From NCBI GenBank assembly GCA_021770005.1, contig JAETRV010000004.1, positions 55,660-119,659 of the forward strand: a DNA stretch of 64,000 bases, given 5' to 3'. The DNA comes from Anaerotruncus sp. GTDB lineage: Bacteria > Bacillota > Clostridia > Oscillospirales > Ruminococcaceae. Below the pieces are notes generated by a model, which did not search any database, was not told the DNA's origin, and saw only the letters and a list, made by a program, of their open reading frames with translations. The position numbers were made by a program, and so were the translations under genes. This document shows, in pieces, positions 42,786 through 51,187 of the stretch. Each line of letters opens with the position of its first letter. Position 1 is the first letter of the stretch.

Positions 42786-43496
42786 ATGAAACCAGCAAAA
42801 AAGGCTGCGGAAATGTCAGCAAGAGAATTGGCACGGTACATAGACCAATCCGTTTTAAAGCCAGAATTCACCCAGGAGGAAATCATCAAATATGCGCAGG
42901 AGGGCATCGACTACGGATGTGCAACGATCTGCATCAACCCGTCATCTTTGGAACTGGTTTCCGGGATGGTAGATGGGACAGATACCGGTATCTGCGTGGT
43001 ATGTGATTTCCCGTTCGGACTCTCCACAACCGATTCCAGAGTGAAGCAGGCGGAAACCTACTGCCGCAAGTATAGGATTCAGGATCTGGATCTTGTTGCA
43101 AATTACGGTCAGCTTCGGAGTGGCAATCTGAACGCTGTGACAGCTGATCTGAAAGCCGTTGTGGAGGTCTGCCACGGATATGACACGAATGTCAAGGTCA
43201 TTATTGAGACGGATGCGCTGACCATCGAGCAGATCAAAGCCGGCACAAACTGTGCGATAGAGGCGGGCGCAGATTTTATCAAATCTTCTACCGGATTTTA
43301 CACCGGCGGAGAATGTGTCGGGGCTACCCCGGAAGTCGTCGCCGCAATGATGGAGGCGGGCAACGGAAAGATCAAGGTGAAAGGTTCCGGTTGTATCCGT
43401 ACGCAGGAGCACTTCTTCCAGTTGATTGACATGGGGATCGATCGAATGGGGATTGGGTATAAATCCACGCCAATCGTACTGAATGTAAAAAAATAA
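42786..43496 (+). CDS. deoC: Deoxyribose-phosphate aldolase family protein (DeoC)
   Basis: Class I aldolase, 236 residues. Catalytic residues are kept with nearly the E. coli numbering: Schiff-base Lys166 in DFIKSSTGF, Lys199 in KVKGSGCIRT, Asp102 in DLDLVANYG. The motifs vary from the norm (KSSTGF for KTSTGF, GSGCIR for ASGGIR), so it may be a DeoC paralogue acting on another phosphorylated sugar. No other nucleoside catabolism genes are adjacent. AAGGAGG precedes ATG 42786 by 10 bases. Controlled by its own promoter opposite a GntR regulator. Confidence 0.85.
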   Translation: MKPAKKAAEMSARELARYIDQSVLKPEFTQEEIIKYAQEGIDYGCATICINPSSLELVSGMVDGTDTGICVVCDFPFGLSTTDSRVKQAETYCRKYRIQDLDLVANYGQLRSGNLNAVTADLKAVVEVCHGYDTNVKVIIETDALTIEQIKAGTNCAIEAGADFIKSSTGFYTGGECVGATPEVVAAMMEAGNGKIKVKGSGCIRTQEHFFQLIDMGIDRMGIGYKSTPIVLNVKK

Positions 43497-43511
43497 CCCG
43501 GACAGTGAAGA

Positions 43512-43536
43512 AAAGCGGTGCCTTTGGCACCGCTTT
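43512..43536 (+). terminator. Terminator between deoC and the convergent secreted-protein gene
   Basis: AAAGCGGTGCC, TTT loop, GGCACCGCTTT; perfect 11-bp stem usable from both sides. Confidence 0.88.
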
Positions 43537-43544
43537 CCCTATTT

Positions 43545-45338
43545 TCAGCCATTCTCTTTTTTTCCAAATGGGATCAAATTTTTCAGTTTTTGCAGGAATC
43601 CGGGCTGTTCCTCCTCTTCCTCTGGTGGAGCAGGCGTTTCCTCAATCTCAATCTCCGCCACCTTCATCACAAACTGTACTGCGTCCACCTCGGTATTTTT
43701 GGGGCTGACGAACGAGGGCATCACAAATTCCTTGTTGCGATACTCCTCCATCATCTCGTCGATCCGGTCATCCACCTCGGTGTCCATATCCCAGGTCTTG
43801 TCACGCAGTTCGGTCGTGCCGTCGGTCAGCTCGATGGTACCATCTTTCAGCTCAAGTGCGCCATCGTAGAGCTGGTCGGAACCGTCGCGCAGATCAACTG
43901 TCCCGTCATACAGCTCCTTCGCACCCTGTTTCAGGTCCTGTGCGCCGGTGCTCAACTCGCTCATGCCGCCGCGCAGCTCCCGGATTCCGTCATACAAATC
44001 GTAATACGCACCCGACAGCGTGTCGGCGCCTTCGGTATACTGATGAATGCCTGCATTCAGTGTCGGATAACTCCCCGCGAGCTGCCCGATGCCCGCATCA
44101 ATCGCGGCGTACCCCGCCCGGAGCTGTTCCAGCAACTTGATCTGATCGTCGATCATCGCCAGCAGCATCCCCTGATCCTCCATCGAGAGGGTGAGCGCTT
44201 CCGGCGGATTGCCCGAATCCATCATCGGCTGCACCTGCGATTTGCGGAGCTGATCCCTCTGCTGGGAAAACATTGCAATCAGCTGGTCCAGCTGTGCGAG
44301 ATACTGTTCTGAACCGGCCTCAATCTGTTTCAACCCCTGTGCGACCTGCTCCGAACCGGCGGTCAGAGTGTTCGACTGGCTGGTCAGGGTACGTAGTCCG
44401 ACCCGGAACGCTTCCGCGCCGTCAGTCAAGGCATCCGACCCGTCCGAGAGCTTCTCCACTCCCTTTTTGAGATCTTTCGTCCCGTCAAACAGATCGTATG
44501 CGCCGTCCTCAAGGTCGACTGCTCCGTCTTTCAGTTCGGTCACGCCATCCTGTAACTCGGTTACACCGTCGTCCAGCTTGACCGCCCCATCGTCCAGTTC
44601 AACCGCTCCATCCTGTAGCTCATAGACCTTATCCATCAGTTCGGTGGTATCCGGGTCGTCGATATTGAGGGTGAGCGGGATACCGTTAATCTGAATACCA
44701 CTCATCTCAAAGTCGGTCACATCTGCCGATATGGAAAACTCTTTTTCCTTATTCGCCAGCACAATATAGGAAAGTTGTTTGTTTTCTCCCACGTTGGCAA
44801 CCGTCGCGTCCGGAGCAATGATATTTTTGCACCGCTCGCTGTCGAGCAGGATAGTAGCCTGCAAGGCGAAATTCTCCAGGTAAAGCGGGTTTGCACCATG
44901 GTTCTGGGTCAGGCTCACCCGCATCTCGAGATGGCCGCTTTTCCCGGCAAGATCATCCCCGCTGACTGCTTTGCCGTCGAGGGCATAGGACACGCCAATC
45001 TTCCACGGGATATCCCGGGTCTTGAGCGTCCCCTGATAGTAGAACTTCCCGGCGGGTACGTCCACCGTCACCTGTCCATTCTGGATAGAGAGCGGTGCTG
45101 TCGTTGTCAGGTTACGCACCGCGCTGTAATCCCCGTAATCGGTGATCTTCCCTGGCTGGTCAAGTTCAAACGCATTGACCACATAAATTTCATCGACCGA
45201 ACCATCGTGGTTAAGGTTGACATAGACCACCTCATCTTTGGAGGTCGGGCTCCCCTCTGCAAACGCCTGTGTCCCGAGTGCGCAGGGCATCGACACCGCC
45301 AATACCATCGCCCATGTGCGCCTTGTGATTGATTTCAT
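43545..45338 (-). CDS. Secreted protein with two blocks of X-Asp-Gly heptad repeats (YhgE/Pip-like repeats)
   Basis: 597 residues with a signal peptide (cleavage near AFA-EGS, residue 27). Residues 30-235 form a beta-rich domain. Blocks at about 240-310 and 440-513 are seven-residue repeats of the form L-x-D-G-x-x-x (for example LDDGAVK, LQDGVTE), the pattern known from YhgE/Pip proteins; the segment between is coiled-coil-like. The C terminus is acidic then basic, with no membrane span or anchor. Three genes on the same strand (MMPL transporter, Ig-like secreted protein, this one) form an operon, so it probably works outside the cell with the transporter. Function unknown. Confidence 0.85.
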   Translation of the reverse strand: MKSITRRTWAMVLAVSMPCALGTQAFAEGSPTSKDEVVYVNLNHDGSVDEIYVVNAFELDQPGKITDYGDYSAVRNLTTTAPLSIQNGQVTVDVPAGKFYYQGTLKTRDIPWKIGVSYALDGKAVSGDDLAGKSGHLEMRVSLTQNHGANPLYLENFALQATILLDSERCKNIIAPDATVANVGENKQLSYIVLANKEKEFSISADVTDFEMSGIQINGIPLTLNIDDPDTTELMDKVYELQDGAVELDDGAVKLDDGVTELQDGVTELKDGAVDLEDGAYDLFDGTKDLKKGVEKLSDGSDALTDGAEAFRVGLRTLTSQSNTLTAGSEQVAQGLKQIEAGSEQYLAQLDQLIAMFSQQRDQLRKSQVQPMMDSGNPPEALTLSMEDQGMLLAMIDDQIKLLEQLRAGYAAIDAGIGQLAGSYPTLNAGIHQYTEGADTLSGAYYDLYDGIRELRGGMSELSTGAQDLKQGAKELYDGTVDLRDGSDQLYDGALELKDGTIELTDGTTELRDKTWDMDTEVDDRIDEMMEEYRNKEFVMPSFVSPKNTEVDAVQFVMKVAEIEIEETPAPPEEEEEQPGFLQKLKNLIPFGKKENG

Positions 45339-45353
45339 CTCAAAAAAGCCTCC

Positions 45354-46946
45354 CTATTCATCCTCTTGCAGGGTAAATTCCGGTTTGGACAGGAGAAGCT
45401 CCCCGTTCCGTCCATCCAGTTTATCGTAGTAGGTGCGGGAATTGCCCGCCTTGTCTTTCAATACCACCTTGACCAGCCGGTAGGTCCCGCCTGTCTTGGT
45501 TTTGGTCCCTTTGAGGGTACCGGTGAACCGGTTCCCGTCCCGGTGCACCAGATCAACCGAAACCGCCTTCCCGCTATAGCTCTCAAACCGCAGTTTCACT
45601 GAATCCACACCCGAGAGGTCGTCGGTCACCACCGCGTCCACCTGGATCAGCTTGCCGACGTCGGTCGTTGTCGGGCTGATCCGGACCCCCTGCAAAACCG
45701 GTGCGGTCTCGTCCGCCGCGCCTGAAACCCGGCTGTTCACTGTGAATGAAACTGCCTGTGGCAGCGGCAGTTTGTGATTGGCTTCCTTCACATCAGCCGG
45801 CCGGCAATATGCCTGATAGTTTTTTGCCTTGTCGGTCACGCCTACATTGTCCAGCAGGAACGTCCCCGACGGTTCGCTCTTTTTGACCTCCAGCGTGCCG
45901 GTAAAGACACCGTTTTTCCTGTCCTCGGACTTGAGCACCTTGCTTACCGTCCGTTCATTCGCCGGGTTTTCAAACCGTACCGTGATATGGTCGATCCCTA
46001 CGCCGTTGTCCGAAACCTGTACCCGCAGCCGGTAGTTCCAGTGATCCCCTTCCGAGCCGTCCGGGGTAACTTCCACCGATTGTAGCCCCGGCTTGGAAAG
46101 GGCATTGTTCCGGTTGCCCGCTATCACCGTGAAGCCGCAGGAGAGCGGCAGCGGCAGGTCATCCTCGATCGTTGTGCTGGTGCTGTAGCTCTGTTTGTTG
46201 CCCGCTACATCCTCCACCGACATTCGGTAAAGGGTGAACCGCCCCGCCGGTTCTTGCAGCGGCACTTCCAGTTCCGCCTGATAGGAGCCGTCCGGTTGCC
46301 GGTCGTCCCGGTCGGCGGTACAGAGAATCTTGCGCCCATTGGCGGGGTTTTGGAACACCAGCGTCGCCTTTTTCAGCGAAGCAGGGGTGCCGTCCAGCCA
46401 GAAGGACAGCAACGCGGTACCGCCCGGCCCGATCTCCTGCCTACTGAGGGTACAACCCGTCGTGACAGGCTGGGTGGACTGTTGCACCACGGTAAACGAG
46501 GCTGGCTGTCCCTCCAATAGATAAGACTCGTCATTTGACCGGCGCATATCCTTGCGCTGGTAGTAATAGCGACTGACATTCTCCTCCCGGTCGGTCAGCT
46601 CGACCGATTTCACCTGGTAGACGCCTGCCTGTGCAGACGCTGGAATATGTAGGGTGCCGCCATACCGTTCGTTGATGTCCGACTCCTCCGAGGTTTCCCG
46701 CAGGGTGAACGAAAGCTGTCTGCCTGACTCGTTTTGAAACCGCACAACAATTTTTTCCATGCCGTCCTCATCCACCGCGTCCAGCCCCAGCTCGATCTCC
46801 CCGCCCGGAAGCGTGGTGGTATTTCCATACAGGGTGATCCCATGCAGTTCCGGGCCGTCCCCGTCTGCCGCCGCTGTCACAGGTACCGCCGAAAGCACCA
46901 TCGCCGCTGAGATTGCAAACAACCGCTGAAAACCTTGTCTGTTCAT
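45354..46946 (-). CDS. Secreted protein with repeated Ig-like domains
   Basis: 530 residues with a signal peptide (MNRQGFQRLFAIS..., cleavage near VTAAADG). The rest is a chain of about four beta-sandwich-like modules of 100-120 residues, each with a pattern such as I-x-V-R-F-x-N-x-x-[GN]-[RK] followed by G-x-[FY]-x-G-x-L and [KR]-x-V-x-[LV]-x-D-[KR]-A-G-N (four DxxxN-type turns, for example LKDKAGNSRTYY). No enzyme motif or wall anchor is seen. ATG 46946 overlaps the MMPL stop by 4 bases; the much longer frame upstream is antisense-like and not real. The heptad-repeat gene follows after 15 bases. Confidence 0.82.
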   Translation of the reverse strand: MNRQGFQRLFAISAAMVLSAVPVTAAADGDGPELHGITLYGNTTTLPGGEIELGLDAVDEDGMEKIVVRFQNESGRQLSFTLRETSEESDINERYGGTLHIPASAQAGVYQVKSVELTDREENVSRYYYQRKDMRRSNDESYLLEGQPASFTVVQQSTQPVTTGCTLSRQEIGPGGTALLSFWLDGTPASLKKATLVFQNPANGRKILCTADRDDRQPDGSYQAELEVPLQEPAGRFTLYRMSVEDVAGNKQSYSTSTTIEDDLPLPLSCGFTVIAGNRNNALSKPGLQSVEVTPDGSEGDHWNYRLRVQVSDNGVGIDHITVRFENPANERTVSKVLKSEDRKNGVFTGTLEVKKSEPSGTFLLDNVGVTDKAKNYQAYCRPADVKEANHKLPLPQAVSFTVNSRVSGAADETAPVLQGVRISPTTTDVGKLIQVDAVVTDDLSGVDSVKLRFESYSGKAVSVDLVHRDGNRFTGTLKGTKTKTGGTYRLVKVVLKDKAGNSRTYYDKLDGRNGELLLSKPEFTLQEDE

Positions 46947-49075
46947 GCCTGCTGTACCTCCTCCTGCTGCATCTCTTCCTGCGGGATTTCCTCCGGCTGT
47001 GTTTCTTCCTGCTTTTCCTCCGGTGTATAAAAGTGGAGTTTCCGGGTCGTTCTGCGGATCACCGGCTCCATGTTGGCGAGCTGTGACGGCAGGAACACCA
47101 GAACCAGAATCGCTGAGAGCACCGCGCCGCGGGCGATCAGGATACCGAGCTGACTGATGACCCCGTTGGTCGAGATCAACCCAAGAACCAGCCCTGCCGT
47201 GGTCAGGATTCCGGCTGAAGTCAGAATACTGCCCGCCGTGTCCTGGATGGTCTGGGCCGCACACTGTTTTTTGGGCATTTCCGCTCGATTTTCCAGGTAC
47301 CGGTTGGTGAAGAGGATCGCATAATCGACCGTTGCGCCAAGCTGCACCGAGCTGATAATCAGATACCCGATATAATTGAGGGTCTTCCCGGTGAAATAGG
47401 GAACTGCCAGATTCAGGAAGATCGACGACTCGATCGTCAACAGTAGGAAGAACGGCAGGGTAAACGAATGGAAGGTGAACAGAAGGATCAACGCGATTGC
47501 GCCGACCGAAATCAGGTTGACCTTGATCGTGTCAGCCGTGATCGTGTCCTTCATGTCATAGACGTTTGCGGTCTCCCCCGCCAGATGGTAACCCTCCGGG
47601 TAATATTCCTCCGCCAGCGCCCGCAGTTTTTCGACGAAAGCGAAGGTCTTTTCGCTCTCGGGAGGGACCCGCGCCATCACGACCATCCGGGTGTATTCGT
47701 CCGAGTTGAGCATCTTGAGCGACTCCTTGGGCACATACTGCTCAGGGATTGGCCGTCCCACATTCTCAACAAACGAGAGCACCGAAGAAACCTCCGGGAG
47801 CGCTTTGAGTGCGTCGTTTAGCTCCTGCTCATTTGCAGAGTTGCCTTTTGGCAGAAGCAGGGCATAGGAGGCGGATTCTCCGAACAGGTCGTTGATCGCC
47901 TCCCGGTCGTTGACGACCTGGGAACCGGGCGCCGCCATCCCCGACATCCCGTACATAAACGAAATCTGCTTCTGTGCGAGATAACATGGGATCAGGCAAA
48001 TCAACAGGCAGATGGTGACAAATCCTTTGGTACGGTCCGCCCAGCGTGCAGTCCGCTCGAAGGTTGGCATAAACGAACGATGCTGGGTACGGTCGATCAG
48101 CTTATAGCAGCACATGGTCAAGCAGGGCATGAACAGCAGCGTCACCAAAAGGGAGATTACGATTCCCTTGGAGAGCACATAGCCCATATCCGGGCCGATC
48201 TTGAACCGCATAGCGATCAGGGCCGCAAAGCCGACCACCGTAGTCAGGCCGCTTGAGAGGATCGACGCCGCTGACTTGGAAACCGCAATCGACATCGCGT
48301 CAATCGGCTCATATCCTTCCCGGCGGATCTCCTCAAACCGGTCCACCAGGAAGATTGCGTAGTCCATCGAGCAGGCGAGCTGTAGGATCGCGCCGGTCGT
48401 CTTGGTGATAAACGAGATCTCCCCGAACATCAGGTTGGTGCCCATATTGAGTACGATCGCCAAACCGACGTTCAGCATGAACAGCACCGGCTCGAACCAG
48501 GAGGAGGTCGTAAACAGCAGGATTGCAAACATCAGCGGGATGATAATGCTCATCATGTGTTTGATCTCCGCACTGGTGGATGTCTGGGCGTTTACTGTGT
48601 CAACCGGGTTGCCGCTCATCGCACCCTCTTCCCCGATCAATTCCCGGATCTGCGCCAGCGTCTTTTGCTGTTCCGCCTCGCTCACCACGATCGAAAAAAG
48701 TGCGTTCCCATCCTTATACCAATCCTCGACGGTCTTTTTGTCCTGCACCTCAAGCGGTACCTTGATGTCTACCTGATCGTCCAACCAGTTGATGTCCTCC
48801 ACCCCTGGTAGCGCTTCGAGCTGTGCTTTATAATCGAGCGCTTCTGGAAGAGAAACGTCCCGCACCATCACCCGCAGGTTCGGTACCGACTTTTCATAGG
48901 ATTCGTCCATCACGTCGAGCGCGATGGTGGAGGGCGCCTCATCCGGCAGATAGTCGATCATGTCGTAGTTGGTCCGCACCTGAAAGGTCATGATCCCACA
49001 GAGCACCGCCGCCGCCAGAAATAGGATCAGCACCAGCCCACGCAGCCGCAGCATCCATTTTATCACTTTTTCCAA
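46943..49075 (-). CDS. MMPL/RND family transporter
   Basis: 710 residues, two halves each with a large extracellular loop and a six-span membrane bundle: about 15-200 with loop 35-165, then 170-330; second half about 350-690. Motifs SMDYAIFLVDRFEEIRREG and ATVDYAILFTNRYLENRAEM carry the conserved membrane Asp-Tyr pair of MmpL/HAE3-type proteins. The cytosolic tail ends in Glu/Gln-rich near-repeats (QEETQPEEIPQEEMQQEE). It starts with TTG 49075, with GAGGG upstream. Divergent from the TetR gene, which probably represses it. Substrate unknown; lipid or drug export is typical of the family. Confidence 0.9.
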   Translation of the reverse strand: MEKVIKWMLRLRGLVLILFLAAAVLCGIMTFQVRTNYDMIDYLPDEAPSTIALDVMDESYEKSVPNLRVMVRDVSLPEALDYKAQLEALPGVEDINWLDDQVDIKVPLEVQDKKTVEDWYKDGNALFSIVVSEAEQQKTLAQIRELIGEEGAMSGNPVDTVNAQTSTSAEIKHMMSIIIPLMFAILLFTTSSWFEPVLFMLNVGLAIVLNMGTNLMFGEISFITKTTGAILQLACSMDYAIFLVDRFEEIRREGYEPIDAMSIAVSKSAASILSSGLTTVVGFAALIAMRFKIGPDMGYVLSKGIVISLLVTLLFMPCLTMCCYKLIDRTQHRSFMPTFERTARWADRTKGFVTICLLICLIPCYLAQKQISFMYGMSGMAAPGSQVVNDREAINDLFGESASYALLLPKGNSANEQELNDALKALPEVSSVLSFVENVGRPIPEQYVPKESLKMLNSDEYTRMVVMARVPPESEKTFAFVEKLRALAEEYYPEGYHLAGETANVYDMKDTITADTIKVNLISVGAIALILLFTFHSFTLPFFLLLTIESSIFLNLAVPYFTGKTLNYIGYLIISSVQLGATVDYAILFTNRYLENRAEMPKKQCAAQTIQDTAGSILTSAGILTTAGLVLGLISTNGVISQLGILIARGAVLSAILVLVFLPSQLANMEPVIRRTTRKLHFYTPEEKQEETQPEEIPQEEMQQEEVQQA

Positions 49076-49136
49076 GTTGATCCCTCACATTCAGTCTGTC
49101 AGTCTATCCGTTTCAATGTCAAATAATAAACTGGTG

Positions 49137-49165
49137 TTGACTATTATTACAAAAGATATTATAAT
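49137..49165 (+). promoter_or_regulatory. Promoter of the TetR-type gene
   Basis: TTGACT (49137-49142), 17-base spacer, TATAAT (49160-49165), about 105 bases before the ATG. Confidence 0.75.
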
Positions 49166-49205
49166 AAACGTGAGGCAAAAATACCATAGTCAATTTAGCG
49201 GCTGA

Positions 49206-49223
49206 AAGTCTCTTAAAAGACTT
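49206..49223. promoter_or_regulatory. Candidate TetR operator
   Basis: Inverted repeat AAGTCT-N6-AGACTT lies between the promoter and the TetR start codon, a position suited to autoregulation. Confidence 0.45.
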
Positions 49224-49271
49224 ATTGATATAATTTGTCTATTATCCTTGAAAAAAAGAGGTGAAATTTTT

Positions 49272-49862
49272 ATGAACGAAAAACAGGACGACCGGCGGGT
49301 CCGGAAAACCAAGAAAGCACTGCGGCAGGGGTTCGCCACCCTGCTCGCCCAAAAAAACATTAAAGACATTTCTGTCCGGGAGCTGACCGACCTCGTGGAC
49401 CTGCACCGTGGCACCTTTTATCTGCATTACCGGGACATCTACGACCTATATGCCAAGATTGAGGAGGAGATGGTCAGCGATGTGGTAAACATTTTAGACG
49501 CATACCGGTTCAAGCCGGGAGAATCGCCGTTCCCGCTGATCCTTGCGCTGATTAACTATCTCGCCGAAAACGCCCAGCTCTGCCGGTCGTTCCTCAGCCG
49601 CAATGGGGACATGGCATTTGTGGAGCATTTGAGCGACCTCATCCGCCAGAAATGCCTGCGGGACTGGCTCGAACTCTACCGCGGGGACGGAAGCGACACC
49701 CAGCGGTTCGAATTTTTCAGCGCATTTCTCGTTTCGGGCTGTGTTGGTGTGCTGCGCCGCTGGCTGGATACCGGGATGCTCCAAAGCCCCGAAGAACTCT
49801 CCGAACTGCTTGGAGAGATGGCTACACAGGGGATTTCGACCCTCTCCGGTTCCAAAACCTAG
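49272..49862 (+). CDS. TetR/AcrR family transcriptional regulator
   Basis: 196 residues. N-terminal HTH (about 10-55): TKKALRQGFATLLAQKNIKDISVRELTDLVDLHRGTFYLHY region, with FYLHYRDIYDLY typical of the TetR_C_7-type group. The C-terminal helical ligand domain is unrelated in sequence to well-known members. Divergent from the MMPL operon. ATG 49272 is preceded by AGAGGTGA; the frame from 49248 lacks a site. Confidence 0.88.
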   Translation: MNEKQDDRRVRKTKKALRQGFATLLAQKNIKDISVRELTDLVDLHRGTFYLHYRDIYDLYAKIEEEMVSDVVNILDAYRFKPGESPFPLILALINYLAENAQLCRSFLSRNGDMAFVEHLSDLIRQKCLRDWLELYRGDGSDTQRFEFFSAFLVSGCVGVLRRWLDTGMLQSPEELSELLGEMATQGISTLSGSKT

Positions 49863-49881
49863 AGAAAAGGAAACCGTAAAC

Positions 49882-49924
49882 TGGCTTGAGAACGCCATTG
49901 ACGCTCCTCAAGCCATTCTTTTTT
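49882..49924 (+). terminator. Terminator of the TetR-type gene
   Basis: TGGCTTGAG, 16-base loop, CTCAAGCCA, then TTCTTTTTT. Confidence 0.8.
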
Positions 49925-49990
49925 GGAATGTTGCCCCAGTTTGATTGACAATGGGGTGACAAACGTTTAAACTTAAAAAGAGAAGGGATT

Positions 49991-50050
49991 CTTGTGAAAA
50001 CGGCCGGAAAGGCACCGCCTTTCAGCAATGCCTTTCCGACCTTTCACAAG
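49991..50050. repeat. Long inverted repeat
   Basis: CTTGTGAAA + CGGAAAGGCA pair with TGCCTTTCCG + TTTCACAAG around a 14-base loop, giving a 60-base two-part stem. The gap 49925-50128 holds no gene; besides this it has TTGGAATC-N16-GATTCCAA (50065-50096) and a CCCCA/TGGGG pair near 49933-49956. Confidence 0.7.
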
Positions 50051-50128
50051 ATATATAGGGGGCGTTGGAATCCGACCGGGAAAAGCCTGATTCCAATTTA
50101 AGGAGTAAAGCAATTTTCATTCTGCTGC

Positions 50129-50941
50129 TCAGGAGAAGAAGCCGCCGCCAACCGGAATATGCGCACCGGTAATGGAACTGGAGGCATCGCTCGCCAGAAA
50201 GAGCAGCACACCTTGTAGTTTTTCATCCTCTTCAAGGGATTCGATCTGGGAACCTAGTCCAGTCTCCCCGAGGGGCACCTGATTTTCCACCGTCCAAGCA
50301 GGGTTCGGGCAGAGGGTATTTACCCGTATCCCCTTCCGTGCAGAAAACGCGGCCAACATCCGCGCGTATTGAGAAATGGCTGTCTTGGCTGAATCATAAG
50401 CGGCATCCGGCAGAGGGCAAGAGACATCTGCACCCTCCTCCGCATTCGATTCTGTTGCGGAGAACGTAAAGATGATGGATCCGCCGCGGTGTTCTTGCAT
50501 CAGCTGTTGAACGAGCCTTCCAGTCTGGAAGATGTTGTCGAGATTTTCGTGCAGCGCCAGCTTCCAGCTTTCTTCCGAAGCGAGCGCCTCTTCCTCTACC
50601 TGGATTCTCGTATTGATATGGGCGACATCAATCGTCCCCATCTCCTGCAACAACGCCTCTCGCAGGGCGTCCACCTGCTCATCCTTCAGGTTGTTGCAAC
50701 AGAACACCGCAACCTTTACATCAAACCGTTCCCCAAGCTCCTCTGCCAATCGCTCCAGCCGGTCGCTGTCCTGCACGTCGCCCAGCAACGCCAAGTCCGC
50801 TCCCGCTTCCGCGAAGGCCACCGCAGAGCTTTTTCCGATTCCATCAGCCGCTTTTGTCACCATCGCTTTTTTGCCCTTCAGTGAGAACAGGTCAAAAATA
50901 TTTGTTTTGCGTTCCACTCGAGCATCCAGCGGATGATTCAT
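50129..50941 (-). CDS. Short-chain dehydrogenase/reductase-like protein with altered cofactor motif
   Basis: 270 residues, SDR fold. YxxxK is present (YDSAK, Tyr182/Lys186) with Ser161 (FTFSATES). The glycine motif, normally TGxxxGIG, is T29-K-A-A-D-G-I-G36, so its first Gly is Lys, and the NNAG motif is INTR. C-terminal RVNTLCPNPAWTVENQVP and ITGAHIPVGGGF are normal. It may use a different cofactor mode or be only partly active. ATG 50941 is preferred because AGGAGG abuts the earlier ATG (50950). Divergent from a LysR regulator. Confidence 0.82.
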   Translation of the reverse strand: MNHPLDARVERKTNIFDLFSLKGKKAMVTKAADGIGKSSAVAFAEAGADLALLGDVQDSDRLERLAEELGERFDVKVAVFCCNNLKDEQVDALREALLQEMGTIDVAHINTRIQVEEEALASEESWKLALHENLDNIFQTGRLVQQLMQEHRGGSIIFTFSATESNAEEGADVSCPLPDAAYDSAKTAISQYARMLAAFSARKGIRVNTLCPNPAWTVENQVPLGETGLGSQIESLEEDEKLQGVLLFLASDASSSITGAHIPVGGGFFS

Positions 50942-51072
50942 AGGGTTCATCCTCCTTCTGTAAGTAGATTTGGAAGCAGCTATGTCGAATTGAGGTTGTC
51001 CTTTCGAAAGATTTCATCTGTCCTGCCACTATCATATCATATCCAATCGAAAAATTCCAATCTTTTTTATTT

Positions 51073-51109
51073 ATATGACGTCCATAACTAAAATTTATGA
51101 CATCCATAA
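51073..51109. promoter_or_regulatory. Two LysR-type boxes in the SDR-lysR gap
   Basis: ATATG-ACGTC-CATAA (51073-51087) and TTATG-ACATC-CATAA (51095-51109). The second is a perfect inverted repeat TTATG-N5-CATAA; the two starts are 22 bases apart, about two helical turns, so a LysR tetramer could bind one face. Confidence 0.65.
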
Positions 51110-51187
51110 AATGAGGACATATTATACATAAATTTGGTGGTTAGCTTTTGCATAATATACAAACACCCATAGAAAGGAGGATGTAAT

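Noticed and set aside
46947..47264. N-terminal extension of the Ig-like protein frame to 47264
   Set aside because: The 106 extra residues lie antisense-free but out of frame inside the MMPL gene and are Gly/Arg/Pro-rich; the ATG at 46946 has a signal peptide and the ATGA overlap.
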